A stretch of DNA of 64,000 bases from Desulfuribacillus alkaliarsenatis (GCF_001730225.1 NZ_MIJE01000002.1:56915-120914); one strand, 5' to 3'. Positions 11,147-21,349 are shown, numbered from the stretch's first letter. The notes: generated from the letters alone by a model not told the origin. Translations and numbers: made by a program.

Positions 11147-11614
11147 TCACAGGTCTTTGCCAAGGATTGCTGAAAACATAGCACCCAATAGCTTTGCCCG
11201 GAATTTATTCTTGAAAGCTACGTCATCCCCCAGTACATCCCTTGACATAGCGGCCTTAAGCATTTGCTTTTCGCGATTGGTAATGACACGCTCATCATGA
11301 AGCCTTTGTATTATACCTAGGCTCTGTTCCTGTGATGCCTCTTCTCCTACAAATTGCATGACAGCCCGATGAAGACTTCTTTGTTTAGGTATATCTATTT
11401 TTTGTATTCTAATAAATCCGCCACCACCACGCTTGCTTTTTACAATATAGCCTTTCTCTAGACTAAATCTCGTCTGCATCACATAGTTAATTTGCGAAGG
11501 AGCACAGTCAAATCGATCAGCCATCTCGTTTCGCTTTATTTCAATCATGGACACGTTACTTTTTAGAAAAAGTTCCTTTATATGTTTCTCAATAATATTT
11601 GAAACGCTCAGCAT
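11147..11614 (-). CDS. ctsR: Transcriptional repressor CtsR
   Basis: CtsR represses the class III heat-shock genes. The 155-residue chain has the N-terminal winged helix with the glycine-rich wing KSKRGGGGFIRIQK, which acts as the thermosensing element in the family. The C-terminal dimer domain carries the McsB-targeted region. It is the first gene of the operon, and a CtsR box overlaps its promoter region, so autoregulation is likely. Confidence 0.97.
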   Translation of the reverse strand: MLSVSNIIEKHIKELFLKSNVSMIEIKRNEMADRFDCAPSQINYVMQTRFSLEKGYIVKSKRGGGGFIRIQKIDIPKQRSLHRAVMQFVGEEASQEQSLGIIQRLHDERVITNREKQMLKAAMSRDVLGDDVAFKNKFRAKLLGAMFSAILGKDL

Positions 11615-11663
11615 TCTACATCACCTACATTATGTTAATCTGCCCAAACGGGCTAATGACCTG

Positions 11664-11686
11664 TTTGACTTTGACTTACTTTGACC
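11664..11686 (-). promoter_or_regulatory. CtsR operator upstream of ctsR
   Basis: On the minus strand GGTCAAA-GTA-AGTCAAA is followed by a further overlapping AGTCAAA half-site. This matches the CtsR heptad direct repeat, (A/G)GTCAAA spaced by three bases, with only the middle spacer base deviating. It lies about 55 bases before the ctsR start, just after an AT-rich promoter stretch. Confidence 0.85.
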
Positions 11687-11730
11687 TTATAACCCTATTT
11701 TAATATATTGTGCACATATCAAGCAACTTA

Positions 11731-12402
11731 TTATATTGAAATTTTTGTTACATCTGATATTTCTTTTATCTTATAATTGGCTTGTTCAAACTCTTGCTCG
11801 TCTCTAGCATAGCCATATAAACAACCAATTGACATTAAGCTGTTCTTGACACCCGCTTCTATATCTGTCTCTCTGTCACCAATCATACATGTTATATCAT
11901 TTTTAAGCTGGTAGTCAGTTATAATCCTGTCCACTAAGTCTACCTTCGTACTCGTGTTAAATTCCCCTGCACTGTAAACTTTATCGAAGTATTGCGCTAT
12001 TTGCATCCTATGTACTACATGTTTAACATATGCTTCTGCACCATTACTAGCTACAAATAAACGCTTCCCATTAGCTTTTAGGTGTTGTAATAATTGTTCT
12101 GTACCCTCGTATAGTTTTCCGTTGCCATCATCAATGTATTTTTGTTCGTAATATATCATGTAATCATCGGCTTTAGTTTTAACAGTGGCTTCTGTATCTG
12201 GCAGGATTTGGTCCCATATGTTATCAAGGGTATGGCCAAACATTGATAAGAGCTGCTCTCGTTTAGGTGGTTGACCTGCATAGAGACCCTCCTTACGCAG
12301 ACGCGCAAAGGTTTGTTTAAATGCTGGTATGGCAACTAAATCTGCTTGAAATAAGGTTCCATCTAAGTCAAAAATATAATTCTTCAAAATCTCGTCCTCC
12401 AA
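11731..12402 (-). CDS. HAD-superfamily hydrolase (subfamily IA)
   Basis: This 223-residue protein is probably a cytosolic phosphatase of small molecules. HAD motif I is NYIFDLDGTLF near residue 8, motif II is LFVASNGAEA, and the motif III-IV region is MIGDRETDIEAGVKNS. An alpha-helical cap lies between motifs I and II, as in PpaX/Gph-type enzymes. Phosphoglycolate or pyrophosphate could be substrates, but the sequence does not decide. It is a single gene between the ctsR operon and the chemoreceptor terminator. Confidence 0.8.
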   Translation of the reverse strand: MEDEILKNYIFDLDGTLFQADLVAIPAFKQTFARLRKEGLYAGQPPKREQLLSMFGHTLDNIWDQILPDTEATVKTKADDYMIYYEQKYIDDGNGKLYEGTEQLLQHLKANGKRLFVASNGAEAYVKHVVHRMQIAQYFDKVYSAGEFNTSTKVDLVDRIITDYQLKNDITCMIGDRETDIEAGVKNSLMSIGCLYGYARDEQEFEQANYKIKEISDVTKISI

Positions 12403-12513
12403 TATATTATTTCAATTTGTAGTGAGGTTAAACTTTATTATTTATAATTTTGATTTTATATGTAGTTATTTAGTCTAACACATATACACACGAACTATAA
12501 ATTTTGGCTATGC

Positions 12514-12548
12514 AAAAGGAGCTGCCTAAAACACATAGACAGCTCCTC
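12514..12548 (-). terminator. Terminator of the pstS-like/chemoreceptor unit
   Basis: GGAGCTG pairs with CAGCTCC around a loop, followed by TTTTG on the minus strand, shortly after the chemoreceptor stop. Confidence 0.75.
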
Positions 12549-12568
12549 TAGATTATATTAAGTTTGAA

Positions 12569-14203
12569 TTATACTTTAAAGCGTTGCACAAGCTCATTCA
12601 GCTTTTCTGCCAGCTCTGCTTGCGATTGTGTAACTTTCGCTATATCTTCTACGGCTCCAGCAGTTTCAGAGATATTACTATTAATCCCATGAGAGCTTGC
12701 TGTTGCTTCTTCAAGACCCTCAGAAACGTCCTTTAACCCTCGATCAATTTCTTGCATAGATGCTTTTAATTGTTCACTGGTTGCTGCGAAATCAGCTACT
12801 AGGTTACTTACAAGTTCTGCATCCTCAAGGTATGCTTGTCCATTAGTAACCATTTCTTGATAGTCTTTGGCTACTATTTCGTTAATATATTTAAGAATTT
12901 CCTCCGTATTAACTGATAAATTATTGAAGGCTTCGCGAACAAGTGAAATTGTAGTTTGTATTTCAGAAACAGTCGTTGATGAGTGTTCAGCTAGCTTACG
13001 GACTTCATCAGCAACAACAGCAAAGCCTTTTCCTTGCTCTCCTGCACGAGCAGCCTCAATAGCAGCATTTAACGCTAGTAGGTTAGTTTGCTCGGCAATG
13101 CCAGAAATTGTATCAGCCATCTTACCTATTTCTTCTACAATTTTCCCTTCCTCAATCGCCTTTACAACCTGTACTCTTTTATCTTCGTACATTTTCTGAC
13201 TATTCTCCAAGGAAAGCTCCGCGTTATGCTTTAATCTCGTAGCACGTTCTTCAATTTCTTTTACAGATTGGTGTCCAGAATCGGCTTTCCCAGCTAATGT
13301 AGATGCTGCATCAACTACCTGATCACCAAACACTTCAACTGACTGCATTGTATCCTTCGTAATATCCATACCAGTAGCAATTTCCTGACTGCTATGCTTT
13401 ACCGTCTGTGTCTGTGCTAATATTTCTTCAGTGGTTGCCGATAACTCTTCGCTTGATGCGCTTACGTCATTAGCAGCATCTAATACATTTCTCATTACAC
13501 TACGAGTTTTTTCAATCCCTTGATTTAATGCTTTTCCAAGGTCGCCTATTTCATCATCATAATAGACAGGGACAGTTTTCGTTAAGTCGCCTTCACCAAA
13601 TGCTTCAGCAAACTTAACAGTCTCCTTAATTGGATTGATAATTAATTTAGGTAATATTATAAACCTTACAACTGTAATCATGACAACGAAGGCAGCAATA
13701 ACAACTCCCAGCATAATTGCAATGAGTTGCTGTGCTTGATTGTAATGATGCTCCACTTCCATTTTTACATCATTGAATACTGCATTCAAGGCTTGCTCCC
13801 TATCTGATACTTCCTGCAGACGGACAGCACCCTCCTCCGTCCTGTTTTCTAAAAATACTGCCTGAACAGCTACTATACTTGTATAGAAGTCGGTATATTC
13901 TCTTTCTATAATTGCTGCCTGCTCTGGAACTTGATCCTTTAAGTGTTCTATAGCATCAAACACCGCTAATGATTTTTGAGCAGCCAAAATCGCATATTCA
14001 TCGTCATTAGTTAAAATACCACTTTTAATATCACTTACTATTTCTTTTGATTGGCTTTCTATATATGCTACATTATGCTCTAATTCTAACAACGACGACA
14101 TCGTACTGTTTTGATGAACAAAGCTCCCAATCAGCGCGATTACAGTGAATATCCCAAGAACTGCAAAGGGAATAATGATTTTTCTACCAATAGATATTTT
14201 CAT
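12569..14203 (-). CDS. Methyl-accepting chemotaxis protein
   Basis: This is a 544-residue membrane chemoreceptor. TM1 is at about 8-29, a four-helix-bundle-like outer segment spans about 30-158, TM2 is at about 160-184, and a HAMP domain follows. The signalling domain has its hairpin tip at [19 protein letters not shown]. The gene lies 10 bases behind a PstS-like binding-protein gene, and both follow a c-di-GMP riboswitch. I infer that the binding protein may present its ligand to this receptor or that both serve the same c-di-GMP-controlled behaviour. The ligand is unknown. Confidence 0.9.
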   Translation of the reverse strand: MKISIGRKIIIPFAVLGIFTVIALIGSFVHQNSTMSSLLELEHNVAYIESQSKEIVSDIKSGILTNDDEYAILAAQKSLAVFDAIEHLKDQVPEQAAIIEREYTDFYTSIVAVQAVFLENRTEEGAVRLQEVSDREQALNAVFNDVKMEVEHHYNQAQQLIAIMLGVVIAAFVVMITVVRFIILPKLIINPIKETVKFAEAFGEGDLTKTVPVYYDDEIGDLGKALNQGIEKTRSVMRNVLDAANDVSASSEELSATTEEILAQTQTVKHSSQEIATGMDITKDTMQSVEVFGDQVVDAASTLAGKADSGHQSVKEIEERATRLKHNAELSLENSQKMYEDKRVQVVKAIEEGKIVEEIGKMADTISGIAEQTNLLALNAAIEAARAGEQGKGFAVVADEVRKLAEHSSTTVSEIQTTISLVREAFNNLSVNTEEILKYINEIVAKDYQEMVTNGQAYLEDAELVSNLVADFAATSEQLKASMQEIDRGLKDVSEGLEEATASSHGINSNISETAGAVEDIAKVTQSQAELAEKLNELVQRFKV

Positions 14204-14213
14204 GATGCCCTCC

Positions 14214-15056
14214 TTAATTCACTGGAATGAATGAGTGTTTTTCAATAATTTCCTGCCCTTGGTCACTAAGTAATAGCTCTAATAGTGATTGGACCTTGGC
14301 TTCATTATCTGCACGATAAACCACATTCAATTCCCTTAAGATAGGATAACTTCCATTTACGATATTATCAGTCGTAGCTTCTACGCCTTCTAAGCGTAAT
14401 ATCTTGATTGGCATACCGCGTTCTTGCAACTCTACAGCAGTCCCTAAAGATAAGTAACCTATAGCATTTGGAATTCCTCCTACTATAGTCGCAACCTCAA
14501 GGTTAGCCCCTACTTCTATGGCACTTTCTAAAATTTTAGGCGTTTCTTGTTGCTCCCTGTATGGGCTTTTTATTCCTGCAAAATCTTCGAACAGATCAAG
14601 TGTAGCTCTACCTATCTCCTTAGATACTAATACAATAGGTGTATTAGTCCAACCAAAACGCTCCCAGGTTACGTTTTCTTGACTATACATTTCCTTTAAT
14701 TGAGCTTGTGAAATTTCATTAATTGGATTCCTTTCGTTAACAACGAAGACAATTGTATCTAATCCAACTAATAAATCTTCTACTTGCAGCTTCTCACTAT
14801 CACTTATTGACCTTGAAGCCATTCCTATATCCGATGCTCCAGAGATAGTATTATTAATCCCTGTTCCACTTCCACCAGCAGCAATCTCAAATTCCACACC
14901 ATGTATTTCTTTGTGTAGCTCCAATATTTCTGCAACAAACGGAAACATCGTACTTGCTCCAGAAACTCTAATTTGTTCATCAGCTTGTCCATACACCGGA
15001 TATACAACTGCTAGAACCATAAAACTTGCTATAATTACAAACGTAGTCCTTTTCAT
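14214..15056 (-). CDS. PstS-like periplasmic substrate-binding protein
   Basis: This 280-residue secreted solute-binding protein is of the phosphate-binding (PBP-like domain) type. The start MKRTTF is preceded by GAGGAGGAG, and a signal peptide runs to about residue 24 (VYPVYGQA). The mature part opens [13 protein letters not shown], the PstS-like phosphate-loop region, and contains a GGSGTGI segment. No pst permease or ATPase genes are nearby; instead a chemoreceptor follows. A sensory rather than transport role is therefore likely, but this is inference. Confidence 0.82.
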   Translation of the reverse strand: MKRTTFVIIASFMVLAVVYPVYGQADEQIRVSGASTMFPFVAEILELHKEIHGVEFEIAAGGSGTGINNTISGASDIGMASRSISDSEKLQVEDLLVGLDTIVFVVNERNPINEISQAQLKEMYSQENVTWERFGWTNTPIVLVSKEIGRATLDLFEDFAGIKSPYREQQETPKILESAIEVGANLEVATIVGGIPNAIGYLSLGTAVELQERGMPIKILRLEGVEATTDNIVNGSYPILRELNVVYRADNEAKVQSLLELLLSDQGQEIIEKHSFIPVN

Positions 15057-15177
15057 TACACTCCTCCTCATCTCCAACTATTTCATTAACACATACTTCT
15101 ATTTGGAAATATTAGATCATTACGCACTTATTATTTGGCTTATTTTGTCAAACAAAGTAAACTTATTACCAATATCC

Positions 15178-15215
15178 AGAAAAACAGAATAGGGCAGCTA
15201 TAAATAGCTACCCCC
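15178..15215 (-). terminator. Intrinsic terminator behind the c-di-GMP riboswitch
   Basis: GGGTAGCTAT and ATAGCTGCCC form a 10-bp stem on the minus strand with a two-base loop, followed by a T-rich run containing TTTTT. It lies 15 bases after the aptamer and about 120 bases before the binding-protein start, the position of a transcription attenuator. Confidence 0.85.
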
Positions 15216-15229
15216 ATTTCTTAGAATGT

Positions 15230-15310
15230 TAGGCAACTTGGCTATCATATCTATATTACATAGACTTAGACCCATAGCTTTGCGTCCTGACCTTTCAGTC
15301 AGTTTGCTAT
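15230..15310 (-). ncRNA. Cyclic di-GMP-I (GEMM-I) riboswitch
   Basis: Read on the minus strand, the aptamer shows the GEMM-I hallmarks in order: AGCAAAC, the GAAA tetraloop stem (CTGACTGAAAGGTCAG), GGACGCAAAGC, GGGTCTAAG, a second hairpin, and the closing GTTGCCT. It heads the pstS-like/chemoreceptor unit. The remaining 160 bases upstream, to the GGDEF-EAL gene, are AT-rich and presumably hold the promoter; I could not fix its boxes. Confidence 0.88.
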
Positions 15311-15474
15311 TTTCTGAACATTTTATATTATTGTGCTTAGCGACAAATACGACCAATTACCTACGTTTAATTTCCCAACTAGTATACTACATCACCTATC
15401 TATTAACTTCAATATATTTTTGCAATAAATTTCTACATTTTTCTGCTTTTTAACAATTTTCCTTCTATTGCTAA

Positions 15475-17496
15475 CTATTTTAGTGACATTAGCAATGAAT
15501 TTAACTTCCCCTCTGGAACGGGCTTACTAAATAAATATCCTTGAAATGCATCACAGCGATAATTACGAAGTAATTCAAACTGATCTAAAGTCTCTACACC
15601 TTCAGCAATCACCGTAAGGTTTAAGCTATGGGCAAGATTTATCACAGATTTAACAATAGCATCATCCTTTTGGTCAAAGGTGACCCTATTTACGAATGAT
15701 TTATCTATCTTTAGCTTGTTAATCGGAAGGCTTCTAAAATTGTTCAAAGAAGAGTAACCAGTACCAAAATCATCAATCGAAATCGTTACACCTATTCTCC
15801 TGAGAACATGCAACGTCTCAGCCACCCACTCTACATCATTCATGGCCAAGCTCTCTGTAACCTCTAAATCCAAATAGCGCGGCTCTAAATTAGCCTCCTG
15901 TAATGCCTGTTCTACCGTCTCTATAAAGCCTTGATGCGTAAATTGTTTTACAGATATATTAACCGCCATATTAGTCGCTGGAAAGTTTGTCTCTAATAAC
16001 TTTTTCATTGTCTTGCACGCTGTCTTTAGCACCCACTCACCAATCTGCACAATTAAACCTGTCTCTTCAGCTAATGGTATAAAATCCGCAGGGGACACAA
16101 ACTTTAACCTTGGATGATTCCACCTAACCAACGCTTCTAATCCGATTATATTTTTAGTTTTTATATCTATTTGAGGCTGATAATATAAAACTAGCTGTTC
16201 CTTCTCTAGCGCTTGTCTTAACTCATTTTCTAATAGCAGCAGCTCTTCGGCACGTTCATTCATTGAAGTTTGGTAAAAAACATACTGATTTCTACCTTTA
16301 TTTTTTGCAGCATACATTGCTACATCAGCATTTTTTAATAACATATTGACTTCAATGCCATCTTGCGGATAAATACTCACCCCCACACTTACAGTCATGT
16401 AAATTCGCCTATCGATTATTTCAAAGGGCTCCTTAAAAATCGTTAGGATATTCTCAGCAGTATCCGTTAATTTCTGACTTCCTTCATATACAACGGTAAA
16501 CTCATCTCCACCAACCCGAAAAACTCTAGATTTGCTGTCTAAGCTTTCCTGTAATCGCTCAGTTACAGCTTGTAGCAAAAGATCTCCAAAATCATGCCCT
16601 AGGGAATCGTTAATATTTTTAAAACGATCAAGATCAATGATCAATACTGCAAAATCTTTGTGACCTTTGTCATCAAGAAGTCTATTAATGTGGTTAATAA
16701 AGCTTACTCTATTAGGTAGTCCCGTCAACGGGTCATGATATGCTAGGTAGTAATTGCTCCGTTCTAGCTCTTTTCGCTCGCTAATATCTTCTTTGACGGC
16801 TACAAAACGGATTATTTCATTATCGACATTCTTTATACTAGATATAGAAACAGACTCCCAGAACAACAGACCATTCTTCTTTCGGTTTTGCAATTCTCCA
16901 CGCCATATACCACCAATTTTTATTGTATTCCAAAGATCAGCATAAACCTCTTCTGCTGTATTGCCAGAGCTTAAGATACGGGGATTGCTGCCAATTACTT
17001 CTTCCGACGAATAACCTGTCACTTTAGTAAAACGATTGTTAACATATGTAATGGTCCCCTGTACATCTGTCATTATAATTGAATTAGGGCTATATTCTAA
17101 TGCATGGGAGTAGATGCTAACCTGCTCTTTAGCTAAGCTTAAATCAGTCATATTGATATATGTTCCGTATCCCCCGACGACCTCACCATCTAACATCAGT
17201 GGGACTCCCCTTATAATTACAGGCACTTCATTTCCATCTTTAGTATAACGAACAGTTTCCCTAATAATATTCTTGCCCTGCAGAATTTCCGCAGATGCAT
17301 AATTATGCATTCTGTTTTCTGGGTCTACTACTTCATTAACATTTTTACCATGTACTTGTTCTAGGGTGTAGCCAAAAATCTCCGAAAATTTCTGATTAAC
17401 ATTCCGAATCCGTTCTTCCTTATCAAAGTACACAATAGCATCAGGACTGTTATGAAATAATGCATCAATAATCGATTCCCAGTACTGAGCAGACAT
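15475..17496 (-). CDS. PAS-PAS-GGDEF-EAL cyclic di-GMP turnover protein
   Basis: The 673-residue protein starts MSAQYWES, after a GGGGGAG site; longer readings lack one. Two PAS domains (about 5-105 and 115-235) precede a GGDEF domain with the intact active-site motif RVGGDEFTVV and an EAL domain with intact EALVRW, DDFGTGYSS and AEGVET motifs. Both cyclase and phosphodiesterase activities are therefore possible. No membrane segment is seen. It sits upstream of a c-di-GMP riboswitch on the same strand, so its product may act on its neighbours. Confidence 0.92.
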   Translation of the reverse strand: MSAQYWESIIDALFHNSPDAIVYFDKEERIRNVNQKFSEIFGYTLEQVHGKNVNEVVDPENRMHNYASAEILQGKNIIRETVRYTKDGNEVPVIIRGVPLMLDGEVVGGYGTYINMTDLSLAKEQVSIYSHALEYSPNSIIMTDVQGTITYVNNRFTKVTGYSSEEVIGSNPRILSSGNTAEEVYADLWNTIKIGGIWRGELQNRKKNGLLFWESVSISSIKNVDNEIIRFVAVKEDISERKELERSNYYLAYHDPLTGLPNRVSFINHINRLLDDKGHKDFAVLIIDLDRFKNINDSLGHDFGDLLLQAVTERLQESLDSKSRVFRVGGDEFTVVYEGSQKLTDTAENILTIFKEPFEIIDRRIYMTVSVGVSIYPQDGIEVNMLLKNADVAMYAAKNKGRNQYVFYQTSMNERAEELLLLENELRQALEKEQLVLYYQPQIDIKTKNIIGLEALVRWNHPRLKFVSPADFIPLAEETGLIVQIGEWVLKTACKTMKKLLETNFPATNMAVNISVKQFTHQGFIETVEQALQEANLEPRYLDLEVTESLAMNDVEWVAETLHVLRRIGVTISIDDFGTGYSSLNNFRSLPINKLKIDKSFVNRVTFDQKDDAIVKSVINLAHSLNLTVIAEGVETLDQFELLRNYRCDAFQGYLFSKPVPEGKLNSLLMSLK

Positions 17497-17582
17497 TCTA
17501 ACTCCCCCTACACCCATATTTTTCTTAATACCATTGTATCTTACTTTATTACTTTCATAAAGAAATTTTATAATCCACAATG

Positions 17583-17622
17583 AAAACCCCTACAAAAGCA
17601 ACATTTCAAGTTGTTTGTAGAG
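17583..17622 (-). terminator. Terminator after the cupin gene
   Basis: CCTCTACAAA pairs with TTTGTAGGGG (10 bp including a G-U pair), followed by TTTT on the minus strand. It separates the cupin gene from the GGDEF-EAL gene. Confidence 0.75.
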
Positions 17623-17673
17623 GCATTAACTAGAATATTTATTATGTTAGGTATTTATTTTGTCGGCTTTTTA

Positions 17674-18012
17674 CTAAGGTTTAACAACGACTAAAAACAT
17701 TTTAAAACGCTCTACCGCACCTAGTGCATGAGGAATATTTGCTGGCATAACTACAACTTCTCCTGCAGATGCAATTATTTTTTCGTCTCCAATAGTAATT
17801 TCAGCTTTCCCGTCTAAGATATGCACTAATGCATCCCCTGGTGCTGAATGGGCACTGATTCCTTCACCTTTTTCAAAGGCAAACAACGTCATATTAAAGC
17901 TCGGCCTCTGCGTTAGCGTTAAACTGACAACTCTACCTTCCTGATACTCGACCAAATTTTGCATGCTTAAAGCTTGTGAAAACGGGATGTTTTTGATAAA
18001 TTGTTGCTCCAT
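17674..18012 (-). CDS. Cupin-domain protein
   Basis: This small single-domain cupin of 112 residues has motif 1 at GISAHSAPGDALVHILDGKAE-like positions 50-70 and motif 2 at AGEVVVMPANIPHAL (about 86-100). Only some of the usual histidine metal ligands are visible (His55, His63 and His96). Such proteins often follow AraC or redox genes, but no functional partner is evident here. The role is unknown. It is monocistronic, with its own terminator. Confidence 0.75.
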   Translation of the reverse strand: MEQQFIKNIPFSQALSMQNLVEYQEGRVVSLTLTQRPSFNMTLFAFEKGEGISAHSAPGDALVHILDGKAEITIGDEKIIASAGEVVVMPANIPHALGAVERFKMFLVVVKP

Positions 18013-18129
18013 TATTAACCCTCCTAATTTGGCAACTTATTTAAATTGCCGTTTAATAGCTCTATCATACATCTATATTAAGCCTTCTTCTATGAACTTA
18101 ATCACAGCATTGCTTGAAATTTCACACAG

Positions 18130-19146
18130 CTAACTAGTAAAAATAACATAGGTCACAATCAAATAAGCTATCATCATTACAGCTGGTGGCATCGAATAAG
18201 CCCATGTAGATTTGGCTTTTCGATAGAACAAAGTCATCAATATTAACAAGGACATAACTAGACCACCAAATGCCGTCACTGCCTGAACTGGATCAATTGC
18301 CGACAGTATACTCCCTGGCCGATAGAGGCTATCTGAGAAGGTAATAATGAGCATGTTGAATATATTACTACCCAATACAGCTCCAATCGCTAAGTTAACA
18401 TTCGATAATCGTAATGCTGCATAAACACTCACTACCTCTGGCAGGGACGTCGTAGCCGCAATCAGAAAGCTACCGACAAACGTTGACCCTAATCCAGTTA
18501 TGACTGCAATTTGGTCCCCAAGGATTGATAGGGAGCTACCAGCTAAAAGTATTATAAAAGCAAATCCCACAAAACCCATGACTGCTTGTTTAACTGTAGT
18601 GGTATTAATCTCTACTGCCTTTTCAACATTCAATTCCATCGACGTTTTTTCTATCGTCTCTTTTAAAATCGAGCCCCTAACCTTTCTATTAATCGCCGAA
18701 ATCAACCACATACCAACTATGTATATAACTATTAACAAATAGCTCGTAAGTCCAATTCCAAATATCTCGTAGCTCGTCCCAGACATAATACCTATTATCA
18801 CTGTCACCATCATTAGTGTTCCAATTGTAGCTGTAATACGATGTTCTGAAGAAGCAAATAAAAACATCTTCTTTCTGCGAAACCATATATCTAACACCGC
18901 TATAATCAGGACATTAAAGATGTTACTTCCTAGGACATTACCTATTGCAATGTCTGGATTGTTAATGGCTATTGCCGATGCTGAAGTGGTAATCTCAGGC
19001 AATGAAGTTGCCCCAGCTAACAAAACCGTACCTATCATCAGACCACCAAACGATGTCTTCTCGCTTATGACATCAGCATACTTGGAGACTTTAACAGCCG
19101 CTACGATTGTAACAATCGATGCAATAAAAAATAGCACAAAAATCAT
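18130..19146 (-). CDS. Calcium/sodium:cation antiporter (CaCA family)
   Basis: This 338-residue integral membrane protein exchanges cations, probably Ca2+ or Na+. The two inverted alpha repeats of the family are both present: GATSLPEITTSASAI with IGNVLGSNIFNVLI in the first half, and TTSLPEVVSVYAAL with IGAVLGSNIFNMLI in the second. About ten hydrophobic segments are visible. It stands alone between the cupin and FetB genes. The ion preference cannot be read from the sequence. Confidence 0.88.
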   Translation of the reverse strand: MIFVLFFIASIVTIVAAVKVSKYADVISEKTSFGGLMIGTVLLAGATSLPEITTSASAIAINNPDIAIGNVLGSNIFNVLIIAVLDIWFRRKKMFLFASSEHRITATIGTLMMVTVIIGIMSGTSYEIFGIGLTSYLLIVIYIVGMWLISAINRKVRGSILKETIEKTSMELNVEKAVEINTTTVKQAVMGFVGFAFIILLAGSSLSILGDQIAVITGLGSTFVGSFLIAATTSLPEVVSVYAALRLSNVNLAIGAVLGSNIFNMLIITFSDSLYRPGSILSAIDPVQAVTAFGGLVMSLLILMTLFYRKAKSTWAYSMPPAVMMIAYLIVTYVIFTS

Positions 19147-19219
19147 TGATAGTCCCCCACTGAAATTATAAAAGTAACATTTGCTATGTTTAATATTTAA
19201 ATTAAATCTATTTAAAAAC

Positions 19220-19999
19220 TTAAATCTTTAATTGATTTCTACTATTAAAAAACGTTTTGTAGCCTAACTGCACAAACATAATAACTGACAAAGCTACGCT
19301 GCCGACTATACCTAACATTATAGCGATTTGGTATTCCACTGCAACTATTGGTGAAATGCCAGATAATATTTGCCCCGTCATCATCCCAGGTAAAAACACA
19401 ATCCCCATACCTACCATTGAGTTAATTGTCGGTAATATCGCTGCATCAAAGGCTGAGTTAACTATCGTTTTTGAGGCCTCCTTCGGTGTTGCACCAAGCA
19501 TTAATGACGACTCTACTACTGCCCTTTGTTCATAAAATCCGTCTGTTAGCCTGGCAACCCCTAAGCTTATTCCAGTCATTGAATTGCCTATAATCATACC
19601 TGCTATCGGAATAAAATATCTAGGGTCATACCATGGCGAGAACTGAATTACTACAAAGTTAAAATATAAAATACTCAACAGTGTACCCGAAACTAATGAT
19701 ACAGCTACGACAATTTTAGTATGGTACAACAACTCTGTTTTAACCCTTTTAAATACATTATGTACTGAAAAAATTAGCATACTGATTAAAAAGACTACGG
19801 TAAACCACGGATTATTTATATCAAACATATAGCTTAAAAGATAAGCTACAATTATAAGCTGTAACGTCATACGAATAGTGGCTAAAAGTATCTCTGTTTC
19901 CCTTTTGATTCCCTTGATTTTGACTATCACAATCAAAATGACAACAAACACATACGCTGCTGCCATCTGCCATAATTGCAGCTCAATAATGTCGTTCAT
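19220..19999 (-). CDS. fetB: FetB-type ABC transporter permease (UPF0014)
   Basis: This 259-residue permease has about six to seven membrane segments. Homologues (FetB/YbbM) form an exporter linked to iron homeostasis and oxidative stress. The family block GNSMTGISLGVARLTDGF is present in the middle. It overlaps the ATPase gene by one base at 19999, so the two form one transporter. The iron link comes from the family; nothing in the DNA around it shows regulation. Confidence 0.85.
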   Translation of the reverse strand: MNDIIELQLWQMAAAYVFVVILIVIVKIKGIKRETEILLATIRMTLQLIIVAYLLSYMFDINNPWFTVVFLISMLIFSVHNVFKRVKTELLYHTKIVVAVSLVSGTLLSILYFNFVVIQFSPWYDPRYFIPIAGMIIGNSMTGISLGVARLTDGFYEQRAVVESSLMLGATPKEASKTIVNSAFDAAILPTINSMVGMGIVFLPGMMTGQILSGISPIVAVEYQIAIMLGIVGSVALSVIMFVQLGYKTFFNSRNQLKI

Positions 20000-20631
20000 T
20001 AGTCGCCACCTCGCTTTTTAACTTCAATAATGTGTTCAGCAAAAGAGCTTGTTAGCTTTTTTGAATGTGTCACCATAACAAGCGTCTTTCCTCTTTGCTT
20101 TACTTTATTTACCAAGCAACCAATAATGAACTCTTCAGTCCCTTCATCTAAAGCGGACGACGGTTCGTCCAACAGATATACCTCTGGATCCATAAGCATT
20201 ACTCTTGCTATGGCGACACGCTGCTTCTCGCCACCAGATAGGTTTGCAGCATCTTCATCTAGCTGTTTTTTTACATTAACATCGCGCAATGCTTGCAGTA
20301 ATAACTCTTCATTGGGTATTTGTAACTCTGAAAACTGCAGGCCAATTAACAAGTTCTCCCGAACTGTCCCCTTATAGATAACCGGTGATTGCTGCAGCAT
20401 CACTACTTGTCTGCGGAGTGCGATAGTGTCTATATCTTCAATTGACTTTCCCTTAAACAATATTCGCCCTTGGTCCGCGCTAATAATTTGATTAAGAAGT
20501 TTCAGCAGGGTGGATTTACCGCTACCACTTTCACCGATAATGCACGTAACTTTGGCCGCTGGTATTTCCATGCTCTCTATATCTAATATGCTCTTAAACT
20601 TAACACCTTTTAGACTAAAGATATTGTCCAT
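19999..20631 (-). CDS. fetA: FetA-type ABC transporter ATP-binding protein
   Basis: This is the 210-residue ATPase partner of the permease that follows. Walker A is GESGSGKSTLLK (about 33-44), the signature is NLSGGEKQRVAIARV, and Walker B is VYLLDEPSSALD. It is short for an ABC ATPase, as usual for FetA. The first gene of a two-gene unit, it diverges from the cyclophilin gene. Only a short intergenic region (about 200 bases) holds the promoters of both. Confidence 0.87.
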   Translation of the reverse strand: MDNIFSLKGVKFKSILDIESMEIPAAKVTCIIGESGSGKSTLLKLLNQIISADQGRILFKGKSIEDIDTIALRRQVVMLQQSPVIYKGTVRENLLIGLQFSELQIPNEELLLQALRDVNVKKQLDEDAANLSGGEKQRVAIARVMLMDPEVYLLDEPSSALDEGTEEFIIGCLVNKVKQRGKTLVMVTHSKKLTSSFAEHIIEVKKRGGD

Positions 20632-20764
20632 TTTTGTCTCCTCAGTTATCTCTATCTTTTTAACTCATTATAACGTAGAGTTTCTCAGAAGCATATTCTT
20701 GATGAGCGAAACTTAGAGCATTAAAGAAACTGCGTTTAAAAAGCTGTAAATTGTAAAATTAAAT

Positions 20765-20793
20765 TTGCCTTTAGCTTGTGACTCGCGTATATT
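20765..20793 (+). promoter_or_regulatory. Probable sigma-A promoter of the cyclophilin gene
   Basis: TTGCCT and TATATT are separated by 17 bases and lie about 37 bases before the start codon. A strong AGGAGG ribosome-binding site follows. Confidence 0.55.
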
Positions 20794-20829
20794 TAACTTT
20801 GTAAAATAAATTAGGAGGTTTGTATACAT

Positions 20830-21345
20830 ATGAATCCACAAGTTAAATTTAAAATCAAAAATTTTGGCGAAATTACAGCAGAATTATATCCCGATGTTGC
20901 TCCCGATTCAGTCAACAACTTTTTGTCACTTGCATCTGATGGTTTTTATGATGGTCTTACTTTCCACCGTGTCATAAAAGGCTTTATGATACAGGGCGGA
21001 TGTCCTCAAGGAAGTGGAATGGGGGATCCTGGTTACTCTATTAAGGGCGAGTTTAGTGGAAACGGTTTTGACAATAACTTAAAGCACACCGCTGGTGTAC
21101 TCTCTATGGCGAGGTCTCAGCATCCTAACTCGGCTGGTAGCCAGTTTTTCCTAATGCACAAAGATAGCCCTCATCTAGATGGGAGCTATGCTGCTTTTGG
21201 TAAGGTTATAGAAAATCAAGATGTAGTCAATAAAATAGCAGAAACTAAAACTGGTTTTGGAGATAAACCTAAAGATGATGTTGTTATTGAGTCTGTTGAA
21301 GTTATTTTGAACGACTATGAAATTGGTGAATTTAAAAAGTATTAA
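20830..21345 (+). CDS. Cyclophilin-type peptidyl-prolyl cis-trans isomerase
   Basis: This 171-residue cytosolic isomerase accelerates proline isomerisation during folding. Cyclophilin motifs are clear: the catalytic arginine block FHRVIKGFMIQGG, then GVLSMAR, NSAGSQFFLMH and FGKVIENQDVV. No signal peptide is seen. AGGAGG lies 9 bases before the ATG. The gene is alone, with its own promoter and terminator. Confidence 0.95.
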   Translation: MNPQVKFKIKNFGEITAELYPDVAPDSVNNFLSLASDGFYDGLTFHRVIKGFMIQGGCPQGSGMGDPGYSIKGEFSGNGFDNNLKHTAGVLSMARSQHPNSAGSQFFLMHKDSPHLDGSYAAFGKVIENQDVVNKIAETKTGFGDKPKDDVVIESVEVILNDYEIGEFKKY

Positions 21346-21349
21346 TTCT

